The notes under the pieces were generated by a model. That model was not told where the DNA came from, searched no databases, and saw only the letters and a program-made list of their open reading frames with translations. A program made the translations under genes and the position numbers. A stretch of DNA of 64,000 bases from Labilithrix sp. (GTDB lineage Bacteria > Myxococcota > Polyangia > Polyangiales > Polyangiaceae), in contig JAQBQL010000212.1 of the NCBI GenBank assembly GCA_028287035.1, positions 1-64,000 on the forward strand. Direction: 5' to 3'. Every line of letters starts with the position of its first letter. Positions within the stretch are counted from its first letter, which is position 1. This document shows positions 44,410 to 56,291 of the stretch, piece by piece.

Positions 44410-45494
44410 GGCCCGCGCTCCTCGCGCTCCTCGCGCTCGCCGCTGCGTCACCGTCCTGCGCCACCACCGGCGCGAGCGGGGAAGGGGACCGGAACCTGCC
44501 GAGCCAGGGCGTCGGACCGTTCCGGAAGCTCGCGCCCGACGAGGTGGTCGGGGTCGCGCCCTTCGTCTACGACGACCGGGCGGCGCTCTACCGCGAGCCC
44601 GCCGCGCTCGCCGACGGGGACGCGACGCTCCTCTACGCGGTGGCGACCCGCGGCGGCGCCGACGTGATCGTCCGCACCCGCGCCGACGACGGCCGCGCCT
44701 TCTACGGATCGAACACCGACTTCGGGCGCACCAGCCCCACCGTCCTCACCGCCGATCAGCCGTGGGAGGGCGCCTCCGTGTCCGGTCCCTTCGTGCTCCG
44801 CACCGCCGCCGGCATCACGCTCTTCTATGCGGCGGCGGGCGGGATCGGCCTTGCGACGTCGACCGACGGCCTCACGTTCGTGAAGGCGTCGGGCCCGGTG
44901 CTCGCGCGCGACCCGCGAAGCGCGTGGGAGACGACCGAGCTCGGTGGTCCGTCGGCGTACGTGCTGCCGGACGGTCGCACGCGGCTCCTCTACGGATCGG
45001 GCGCGGCGATCGGGGAGGCCGAGTCGAACGACGGCGTGCACGTCACGAGGGTCGACGCCGATCCATCCACGCCGGCCGTCGATCCGGTGCTCGGTCCCGC
45101 GCCGCCGGCGCCGCCCGGGTCGCTCCTGCCGAACGAGAAGCCGCCGTTCGACACCGCACGCGTCTCCGATCCGTGCGCGTCGCTCGTCACGAGCCCGGGC
45201 GACCGCCTCGTGCTGCGCGTCCTCTACACGGGGGCGACGGCGTCCGGCGAGACGGCCATCGGCCTCGCCGCGCGCTTCGGGAGCGAAGGGCCGCTCGTCC
45301 GGCAGCCGACGCCCGTGTACTCGGTGGGCGCGCACGAGACCGCGCCGGCGTTCCTCGAGTCGGGCGACAGCTCCTACCTCTACGTCCAGCAGGAGCGAGC
45401 CGTCGGCGGGCTGGTCTATCCGGCCATCGCCGGGGCGTACGCTCCCGGCACGCGTCATCTTCCTGCGCCGCTGCCTTTTCCCGATCGCCCGTGA
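44406..45494 (+). CDS. Secreted beta-propeller-like lipoprotein
   Basis: Protein of 362 residues with a lipobox (AAASPSCATT). The body repeats the pattern of five-bladed propeller glycosidases (GH43/GH32-like), such as ALYREPAALADGDATLLYAVATRGG, GIGLATSTDGLTF and LGGPSAYVLPDGRTRLLYGSG. The catalytic carboxylates of those families cannot be assigned with confidence, so an enzyme role is unproven. It is translationally coupled to the second FadL copy. It may help a barrel capture or process its substrate. The alternative is a binding-only propeller. Confidence 0.65.
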   Translation: MRPALLALLALAAASPSCATTGASGEGDRNLPSQGVGPFRKLAPDEVVGVAPFVYDDRAALYREPAALADGDATLLYAVATRGGADVIVRTRADDGRAFYGSNTDFGRTSPTVLTADQPWEGASVSGPFVLRTAAGITLFYAAAGGIGLATSTDGLTFVKASGPVLARDPRSAWETTELGGPSAYVLPDGRTRLLYGSGAAIGEAESNDGVHVTRVDADPSTPAVDPVLGPAPPAPPGSLLPNEKPPFDTARVSDPCASLVTSPGDRLVLRVLYTGATASGETAIGLAARFGSEGPLVRQPTPVYSVGAHETAPAFLESGDSSYLYVQQERAVGGLVYPAIAGAYAPGTRHLPAPLPFPDRP

Positions 45495-45548
45495 CGCTCG
45501 CCGCGGCGCCCCTCGCGTCCGGATCTTCGGTGCTACGGTTCAGAGGCG

Positions 45549-46562
45549 ATGATCGTCGGGTTCTTCCTGGGCGTCATGTTCGTCACGCCCCTCGTGCTCG
45601 TGTACCTGGTCGCCATCCGGTGGGCGGACCGGTTCGAGCCCGAGCCCTGGTGGCTCATCGTGACCGCCTTCGTGTGGGGCGCGATCTTCGCGACCCTCGG
45701 CGGCGGGCTCGGCTCGGCGGTCGCCGCGAAGCTGATGGAGATGGCGGGCGCCAACACGAGCCAGCTCGACGTGCTCGGCGCCACCGTGTTCGCGCCGATC
45801 TTCGAGGAGGGCGCGAAGGGCTTCGGCGTCGCGCTCATCGCGCTCGCCAGCGCGCTCGGGCTGCGGGAGCTCGACGGCCCGCTCGACGGCGCCATCTACG
45901 GCGGCGTCGTGGGGCTCGGCTTCACGCTCACCGAGGACATCCTCTACGTCGCCAACCAGTACGCGACGCAGGGCCTCGCCGGGTTCGTGTTCCTGCTCTT
46001 CCTGCGCACGGTGCTCCTCGGGCTGTCCCATTGCACCTTCACCGCGTGCACGGGGCTCGGCTTCGGCATCGCCACCGAGGCGAAGAGCTGGTGGCTCAAG
46101 ATCTTCGCGCCGGTCTTCGGCTTCGGCTGCGCGATGCTGATGCACGCCGTGCACAACGCGCTGCCGACCCTGCTCGACAACGTGGGCCTCGTGCTCATGC
46201 TCCTCGTGTCGTGGCTCATCGACCTCCTGTTCTTCCTCCTTCTCGCGCTGCTCGTGGTCCGTGACCGCAGCATCGTCATCCGCGAGCTGCTGGGCGAGGT
46301 GGGCCACCTCCTTCATCCGCGCGAGCTGCAGCTCGTGTCGAGCTACTTCGCGCTCGGCATGAAGAACTGGGGCGTCCTCTTCAGCGCCGGCTGGCGCGTG
46401 TTCCGCCTGCGCCGCAAGAAGCAGCTGCACCTCGTCGAGCTCGCGTTCGTGAAGAGCCGGCGGCGCCGGGGCGAGGTGGGCGCCGATCTCGACCGCAAGG
46501 AGGCGTCCCTGCGCGCCGAGATCGGCCAGATGAACCGTCAGGGCGTGTGGATCGGGAGCTGA
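45549..46562 (+). CDS. PrsW-family intramembrane metalloprotease-like protein
   Basis: Multi-pass membrane protein of 337 residues. The EExxK motif is at 86-90 (FEEGAK), followed by GFTLTEDILYVAN, HCTFTACTG and a late HAVHNAL, which fits the PrsW/glutamic-type CPBP-like protease set. PrsW cleaves anti-sigma factors in Bacillus. The last roughly 90 residues are cytosolic and basic, longer than in many relatives. No sigma or anti-sigma gene is adjacent. It starts at ATG 45549. Confidence 0.82.
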   Translation: MIVGFFLGVMFVTPLVLVYLVAIRWADRFEPEPWWLIVTAFVWGAIFATLGGGLGSAVAAKLMEMAGANTSQLDVLGATVFAPIFEEGAKGFGVALIALASALGLRELDGPLDGAIYGGVVGLGFTLTEDILYVANQYATQGLAGFVFLLFLRTVLLGLSHCTFTACTGLGFGIATEAKSWWLKIFAPVFGFGCAMLMHAVHNALPTLLDNVGLVLMLLVSWLIDLLFFLLLALLVVRDRSIVIRELLGEVGHLLHPRELQLVSSYFALGMKNWGVLFSAGWRVFRLRRKKQLHLVELAFVKSRRRRGEVGADLDRKEASLRAEIGQMNRQGVWIGS

Positions 46563-46575
46563 CGCTCCGGCGTGC

Positions 46576-47187
46576 TCAGGACGCCTTGCCGCTGACCTTC
46601 TGCCAGCTGGGCCGGGCGCTCACGCGCGACCACCACTGCATCACGTTCGGGTACTTCGCGAAGAGGTCCTTCGCGGGGGTCATCATCCCGTACTCGACGT
46701 AGGGCATGAACGAGATGTCGGCGAGCGTGAACTCCTTGCCGGTGAAGTAGTCGTTCTTCGCGAGGTGCGCCTCCATCACGCCGAGCGTCGTCTCGAGCCC
46801 CTTCGTGGCCGCCTCGAGCACGGCGGGCTCCTGCTTGCGACCGAGCAGCGCGTCGTAGATGAACTTCATCGCGTGCGGCGTGAAGTTCGACGTCTCGACG
46901 CTGATCCACTGCTCCATGACGGCGCGCGCCTTCGGCTCAGACGGGACGAGCGCGCCCTTGTTGGTCTCGTTGAGGTAGCGGCAGATCGCGCGCGACTCGT
47001 ACATCTCGAAGTCGCCGTCCTGGAGGACCGGCACCTGGCCGAACGGCTGGTGCTGCAGGTAGCCGGGCTGCTTGTGCTGGCCCTTCTGGAGCTCGATGAC
47101 CTCGAAGTCGTAGGGGGCTCCGAGCTCGGTGAGCGTTGTCAGGACCTTGCGCGTGCACGTGCTGCCGGGATTGCCGAGGATCTTCAT
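46576..47187 (-). CDS. Glutathione S-transferase-like protein
   Basis: Protein of about 203 residues with a thioredoxin-fold N terminus (MKILGNPGSTCTRKVLTTLTELG), GQVPVLQDGD and ESRAICRYL as glutathione-binding parts, and an all-helical C-terminal domain with FTLADISFMPY. Similar to phi/beta-class transferases; substrate unknown. The ATG at 47187 is preferred; an in-frame ATG 3 codons upstream adds MRA. It follows the metalloprotease gene by about 24 bases. Confidence 0.87.
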   Translation of the reverse strand: MKILGNPGSTCTRKVLTTLTELGAPYDFEVIELQKGQHKQPGYLQHQPFGQVPVLQDGDFEMYESRAICRYLNETNKGALVPSEPKARAVMEQWISVETSNFTPHAMKFIYDALLGRKQEPAVLEAATKGLETTLGVMEAHLAKNDYFTGKEFTLADISFMPYVEYGMMTPAKDLFAKYPNVMQWWSRVSARPSWQKVSGKAS

Positions 47188-47211
47188 GGCGCGCATCGTA
47201 CGCCAAACGGT

Positions 47212-48861
47212 TCAGCGCGGGAGGCTCCTCGCCACGCCCGGGATCTTCACGGCGCGCCACCCCGCGGTGGTCGTCCGCGGCGCGGCCGGCATCACCAGCA
47301 TGCCGCCCGGCAGGTGGTCGTACGGGTAGAAGTGCGCCGTCGCCGCGCCGAGCGCCTGTCCGGCGGCCGACTGGAACGTGACCTCGCGCGTCTCGCCGCC
47401 GTCGGGCTCGCGCTCGAGATCCATCTCCCCGGACCAGGTCGCGTTCCCGCGGCCGTCGAGCGTCGCGGTCCGGAACGTCCGCGGGGTCGCGAAGACGGGC
47501 CGGGCCACGGGCGCCGTCGAGCGGCCGGTGAAGCTGCTCGCCGCAGAGGGGGATCCGCCATTGACCTGCGCGACGCGATCGAAGAGCGCCGCGAAGGTGT
47601 AGTCGCTGACCCACTCGTTTTCGCAGTAGCCCATCAGGTCGTTCGTGACGCCGGGATCGAGGAGCGTCTTCGTGAGGATGTCGTAGCCCCACACGCCGAT
47701 GCTCCCGTCGCTGTACGGGAAATCCTGATCGACCCCCGAGGCGCCGCCGCAGGGCGCGTGGCTGCGGCCGTGCGCATGGCCGACCTCGTGCGTCGCGGTC
47801 CTCACCGAGCCGTCGCCGCTGAACCCGACGCCGACGCTCGCGCGGAGGAACGCGTTGCTCGCGCTGGCGCTCGTCACGACCGTGCTGAGGCCGGTGACGC
47901 AGCTGCCGCCGCAGTACTGCGAGAACGTCGCCTTGGGCGCGAACGCGCCGTAGTAGTACACGTCGTCGGCAGCGCCGTCGGCGCGGCGCAGGCTGGTGAT
48001 CGCCTGGAGCACCTGCGAGAAGCCCGACCCGTTCGCGGAGATCGCGCCCGCGTAGTCCCAGGGCGCCCGCGCGGTGACGGACACGTCGGTCACCGGGTAG
48101 CGCGCCATGAAGGACTGCTTGTACTTCGCGAGCTGCGCGGGGGAGACGTCCGGCGTGCGGCCCGAGCCATCCGCGTTGTAGACGATCGGGACGACCACCA
48201 GCTGGAGCGCGCCCGCTGCTTCGACCTCGAGGCTCTGGACGCCGCCGTCGTTCGGGAAGCGCGCCGTCGCCGGGCCGGTCGGCACGACGCCCTTCGGGTC
48301 GGTGAGGAACACCTGGTACGTCACGCCGGCGGGGAGCTGGTCGGCCGTCACCTCGAAGTTGAACGTCGACTCGGCGGCGCCCTCGGTCGACGCGGCCTTG
48401 ATGGTCTTCGTGTCCTCGAGGGTCGCCAGGCGCGTGGTGCCGCTGACGAGGCGCAGCTGCGCGGTGACCGCGGTGGGCTGGTAGCCGCTGCCCGGGCTGA
48501 CGTACACGCGGACGAGACCGCCGCGGCCGGTCACGACCGGCGCGTTGCGCTCCGCCTTCGGCACCGCGGCGCCCGCCGTGACGACCGGCACCGTGACTCC
48601 CTGGAGGACGGCGACGTCGGTGATGGCGAGGCCCTTCACGAGCGGCGGCGCCGGCGTGTCCTTGCTCGTCGGATCACCCTGCGTGCTCGGGTCGATCGGG
48701 GCGGCATCGACGGGGGCGGCCGCGTCGTCCGGGGCCGCCGTCGCCGGACCGTCGCTCGACACCACGGTCGTCGTACCCGAGCACGCGGCGGCGGTGAGCC
48801 CGGCGAGCGTCAGCGTGATGAGCGAAAGGGTCGCGGGTGCGAGCGGCGTGAAGTAGCGCAT
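47212..48861 (-). CDS. Zincin metalloprotease lipoprotein (M66-like)
   Basis: Secreted protein of 549 residues. A signal peptide with lipobox (AGLTAAACSG) is followed by an Asp/Ala spacer. The zinc motif HEVGHAHGRSH is the extended HExxHxxGxxH of metzincins, with SYC and MGYCENEWVSDYTF downstream as possible Met-turn region (DLMGYCENEW). The large region before the active site contains beta-rich modules. This layout resembles M66 (StcE-like mucin proteases) or related myxobacterial proteases, but the family call is tentative. The ATG at 48861 has GGAGGA upstream. Confidence 0.75.
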   Translation of the reverse strand: MRYFTPLAPATLSLITLTLAGLTAAACSGTTTVVSSDGPATAAPDDAAAPVDAAPIDPSTQGDPTSKDTPAPPLVKGLAITDVAVLQGVTVPVVTAGAAVPKAERNAPVVTGRGGLVRVYVSPGSGYQPTAVTAQLRLVSGTTRLATLEDTKTIKAASTEGAAESTFNFEVTADQLPAGVTYQVFLTDPKGVVPTGPATARFPNDGGVQSLEVEAAGALQLVVVPIVYNADGSGRTPDVSPAQLAKYKQSFMARYPVTDVSVTARAPWDYAGAISANGSGFSQVLQAITSLRRADGAADDVYYYGAFAPKATFSQYCGGSCVTGLSTVVTSASASNAFLRASVGVGFSGDGSVRTATHEVGHAHGRSHAPCGGASGVDQDFPYSDGSIGVWGYDILTKTLLDPGVTNDLMGYCENEWVSDYTFAALFDRVAQVNGGSPSAASSFTGRSTAPVARPVFATPRTFRTATLDGRGNATWSGEMDLEREPDGGETREVTFQSAAGQALGAATAHFYPYDHLPGGMLVMPAAPRTTTAGWRAVKIPGVARSLPR

Positions 48862-48999
48862 GGGCGTCGTCTCCTCCGAGGTCACCTGCCGTGATGCCTC
48901 AAGCTTCCCGCCGCGACCACCCTCGTGTCGAGCGATCCGGCTTTCCTCTCCGGAAAGGTCGTGCCGGCACAAACGTGCAGTCTCCACGGAAGCGGGCTC

Positions 49000-49575
49000 T
49001 CAGCGCACTGGGCCGCCGTCGCCCGCGGGCGTCCGGAGCGGGGACCAGGTCGCGTCGAGCGCAACCGCCGGCAGGCCCGCGTCGCCGGCCGCGGGGAAAG
49101 GCGTCGCCCGGAGCGGCGCGATGATGCACGTGAGCGCGTTCGCGGCCACCGGACCGCCCGGGGCGAGGCGCACGTCGCTGATCTCGGCGCTGCCGCGGGC
49201 GCCGGTGATCGCGACGAGCTGCAGGGCCCCCACCACGAGGGTCCCGCTCGCCTCGAGACGGACGGCGCAGGCCTCGAGCTCGTCGGCGACGTGGTCGGTC
49301 AGGCGCTGCGCGTCGGCGTCGGTCATGTGGTGCGCGCCCACCAGCCCGACGACGCCGTGCGCGCGCCGCGCCACGTACGCGTAGCCCTCGCCCGTGACGC
49401 CGGCCGCGCTCGCCGCGGGACCGGCCGGGGGAGCGTCGCTGCGCACGTCGCGCGACTCGGGCACCACGTCACGGCCGCTCGCCGGACATCCGAGCAGCAG
49501 GAGGGTCGCCGCGAGCAGCACGCCCGCCGACACCGCGCGGCTCGCGCGCCCGACGAGGCGCCCCCCCGCTTCCAC
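49000..49575 (-). CDS. Small lipoprotein of unknown function
   Basis: Protein of 191 residues with signal and lipobox (LLLLGCPA), a spacer, and a folded part with VGLVGAHHMTDADAQRLTDHVADELEACAVRLEA, then LTCIIAPLRATPF. The pair of Cys could make a disulfide. No family is recognised. The GTG start is one base from the acyl-CoA dehydrogenase stop, so it belongs to the leftward run. It lies upstream of the metalloprotease gene with a 138-base gap. Confidence 0.65.
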   Translation of the reverse strand: MEAGGRLVGRASRAVSAGVLLAATLLLLGCPASGRDVVPESRDVRSDAPPAGPAASAAGVTGEGYAYVARRAHGVVGLVGAHHMTDADAQRLTDHVADELEACAVRLEASGTLVVGALQLVAITGARGSAEISDVRLAPGGPVAANALTCIIAPLRATPFPAAGDAGLPAVALDATWSPLRTPAGDGGPVR

Positions 49576-49576
49576 G

Positions 49577-50722
<1,146 letters not shown>

Positions 50723-50755
50723 GGGCGCGAAGCTGCCACGCCTTCTCGCCGGGCG

Positions 50756-50890
50756 CTATTCCTTCTGCCGCTTCGCGCGCTCGGCCATCTGCTGCCGCGC
50801 CGCCTTCCCGCCGAGCATGTAGCCGAGCGCCAGCCCGAGCATGAGCACCACCGGGATGAAGATGACGTGCTCGGCGGTCGGCAGCCCCAT
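50756..50890 (-). CDS. 44-residue membrane protein in the ccm run
   Basis: Short gene encoding 44 residues: one hydrophobic helix (VIFIPVVLMLGLALGYMLGG) and a basic tail (KAARQQMAERAKRQKE). The ATG overlaps the CcmD-like stop by one base, giving good support for a real gene in spite of its size. It may help anchor or regulate the cytochrome c maturation parts next to it. No family is recognised. Confidence 0.6.
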   Translation of the reverse strand: MGLPTAEHVIFIPVVLMLGLALGYMLGGKAARQQMAERAKRQKE

Positions 50891-51165
50891 CAGGACGCTC
50901 CGGCCTTCGCCTTCTTCTCGGCCGCGGCCGCCGCGCGGTCGAGGGTGCGCTCGAGATCGGTGAGCCGCTCGCCGAGGCCGGCCTGCTTCCGCCACAGCAG
51001 GTAGATCCAGCCCATCAGCACGATCCAGAGGCCGGCGTAGGCGTACACGACGAGCGCGTTGCCGTCGTAGTGCTCGGCGTTCGGGTCGACGGCGGTGAAG
51101 CCGGTCGCGCGGTCGTCGGGGTTGGCCGTGCTGGCCGGAGGGGTGCTGGGTGCGGGTGCGGTCAT
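50890..51165 (-). CDS. CcmD-like membrane protein
   Basis: Protein of 91 residues. A single helix (ALVVYAYAGLWIVLMGWIYLLW) is followed by a charged coiled-coil-like tail (ERLTDLERTLDRAAAAAEKKAK). This is the pattern of CcmD-family proteins in delta-proteobacteria-like lineages, which work with heme export. It follows ccmC by 12 bases. A Pro/Ser/Thr-rich stretch of about 30 residues precedes the helix. Confidence 0.75.
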   Translation of the reverse strand: MTAPAPSTPPASTANPDDRATGFTAVDPNAEHYDGNALVVYAYAGLWIVLMGWIYLLWRKQAGLGERLTDLERTLDRAAAAAEKKAKAGAS

Positions 51166-51177
51166 GGCTTGGTCGGA

Positions 51178-51924
51178 TCAGGCCTCGGTACGATCGTCGA
51201 GCCCGAGATCGACCGCGTCCTCTTCGGCGCGCACGATCCGGCTCTTCACCACCTCGAGCCGCACGCGGGCCCAGAGGAGCGTCACGGAGAAGAAGGTGAA
51301 GGCGATCATGCCGAGCGCGAAGGCGATCTTCATGTCGGGGTGCTGGAGGCCGCCGCCCTTGCCGGTCACGACGGTCGGGTGCTGGCCGCCCCACTTCTGC
51401 ACGCTGTAGTGGATGATCGGGAGGTTCGCGGCGCCGAGGATGCCGAGCGCGGCGGCGAACTTGCGCTCGCCCGGGCCGTCGCCGGAGAAGCTGCGGAGCA
51501 CGACGTACGCGACGTACACGAGCCAGCTGAGCATCGCGGTCGTGAGGCGCGGATCCCACGTCCAGAAGTAGCCCCACGACTTGGCGGCCCAGAGCGCGCC
51601 GGTGATGATCTCGATGAGCCCCATCACGATGGCGAGCTCGGCGCCGGCGCGGGCGAGCGCGTCGCGCACGTCGGTCGGGCGCAGCAGGTAGAGGACCGAC
51701 CCCACGAAGCAGGCGAACGCGCCGATGTACATCGCGTACGCGCTCGGCACGTGGAAGTAGAAGATCTTGTAGACGACCCCCATGGTCGCCTCGACCGGCG
51801 CCTTCACGAGCGCCCAGTGGATCGTGAGGACGACGAGCACCGCCGTTGCCGCGAGCAGCGGGACGAAGAGCGCCGCGCGCTTGCCGGAGCGCGACTCCAC
51901 GCTGGTCTTGGCCATCAGGGTCAC
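51178..51924 (-). CDS. ccmC: Heme exporter/handling protein CcmC
   Basis: Membrane protein of 248 residues from the HemeC/CcsA superfamily for cytochrome c maturation. The WWD domain is WGYFWTWDPRLTT; conserved His residues for heme are visible in FHVPSAYAMY and IIHYSVQKWGG. Six helices are expected. ATG 51924 is used; ATG 51915 is possible. ccmD-like follows, but ccmA, ccmB, ccmE, ccmF and ccmH are not in the window, so the rest of the system lies elsewhere. Confidence 0.9.
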   Translation of the reverse strand: MTLMAKTSVESRSGKRAALFVPLLAATAVLVVLTIHWALVKAPVEATMGVVYKIFYFHVPSAYAMYIGAFACFVGSVLYLLRPTDVRDALARAGAELAIVMGLIEIITGALWAAKSWGYFWTWDPRLTTAMLSWLVYVAYVVLRSFSGDGPGERKFAAALGILGAANLPIIHYSVQKWGGQHPTVVTGKGGGLQHPDMKIAFALGMIAFTFFSVTLLWARVRLEVVKSRIVRAEEDAVDLGLDDRTEA

Positions 51925-51954
51925 GGTGACGGGGAGCCTAACATCCTCGCCCGC

Positions 51955-52536
51955 TCACTTCTTCCACGACTTCTTCGCGTCCCCGGCCTTCGCCTTGATC
52001 GCCTCGTCGAGCTCGCTCGCGAAGGCCTCGAGGGCCGGGTTCTTCGGGTCGAGATGCATGGCCATCACGAGCTGCAGCTTCGCTTGCTGGGGGTCGCCCT
52101 TCTTCGCGAGCTCCTCGGCACGGAGCACGAACGGGCGGGCGCCCGGCGCGCGGATCTTGTCGACGGGCCGGTTCCCCAGGCCGCCCGCCGCGCCGGGAGG
52201 CGCCATCGAGAGCGAGCCGGGACGCATGCTCTGCTGCTCCACGATCAGGTTCTCGGGGCGCAGGATGCCGTTGGCGAGCGCCTCGTCGTAGCGGAACCGG
52301 AGCTGGGGGTCGGAGAGGACGCGGTAGGCCTCGGCGCCGCGCTTGAAGATGAAGCCGATGGCGGCGATCTCCGAGGGATGGCGCCACTGGTGGCCGTCCG
52401 GGTGGAACGTCTCGGCAAAGGCGTGGAAGCCATCCCGGACGGCATCGGCATTCGCCTGCGGCTCGACGCGGAAGAGGTCGTAGTACGAGAGAGAGTCGAG
52501 GGCAGCGAGCCACTGCCTGATCGCGTCACCGTCCAT
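51955..52536 (-). CDS. J-domain-like protein, partner of Hsp70
   Basis: Protein of 193 residues. The first part resembles a J-domain: SLSYYDLFRVEP, then FHPDGHQ with the HPD tripeptide needed to stimulate Hsp70 ATPase, and AYRVLSDPQLRFRYDEAL. The rest contains TPR-like helices (ARPFVLRAEELAKKGDPQQAKLQLVMAMHLDPKNPAL) and a basic tail. The J helix II region is longer than in DnaJ. It follows the atypical Hsp70 gene by 29 bases, which supports a dedicated partnership. Confidence 0.78.
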   Translation of the reverse strand: MDGDAIRQWLAALDSLSYYDLFRVEPQANADAVRDGFHAFAETFHPDGHQWRHPSEIAAIGFIFKRGAEAYRVLSDPQLRFRYDEALANGILRPENLIVEQQSMRPGSLSMAPPGAAGGLGNRPVDKIRAPGARPFVLRAEELAKKGDPQQAKLQLVMAMHLDPKNPALEAFASELDEAIKAKAGDAKKSWKK

Positions 52537-52565
52537 GGCGGGTCACCGTGCGGCTGCTCGGGCGC

Positions 52566-56237
<3,672 letters not shown>

Positions 56238-56291
56238 CAACCAAGATCTATCACCATCCTCTGCGCTTAGAGAAAGATATGCTCGGCGGCG

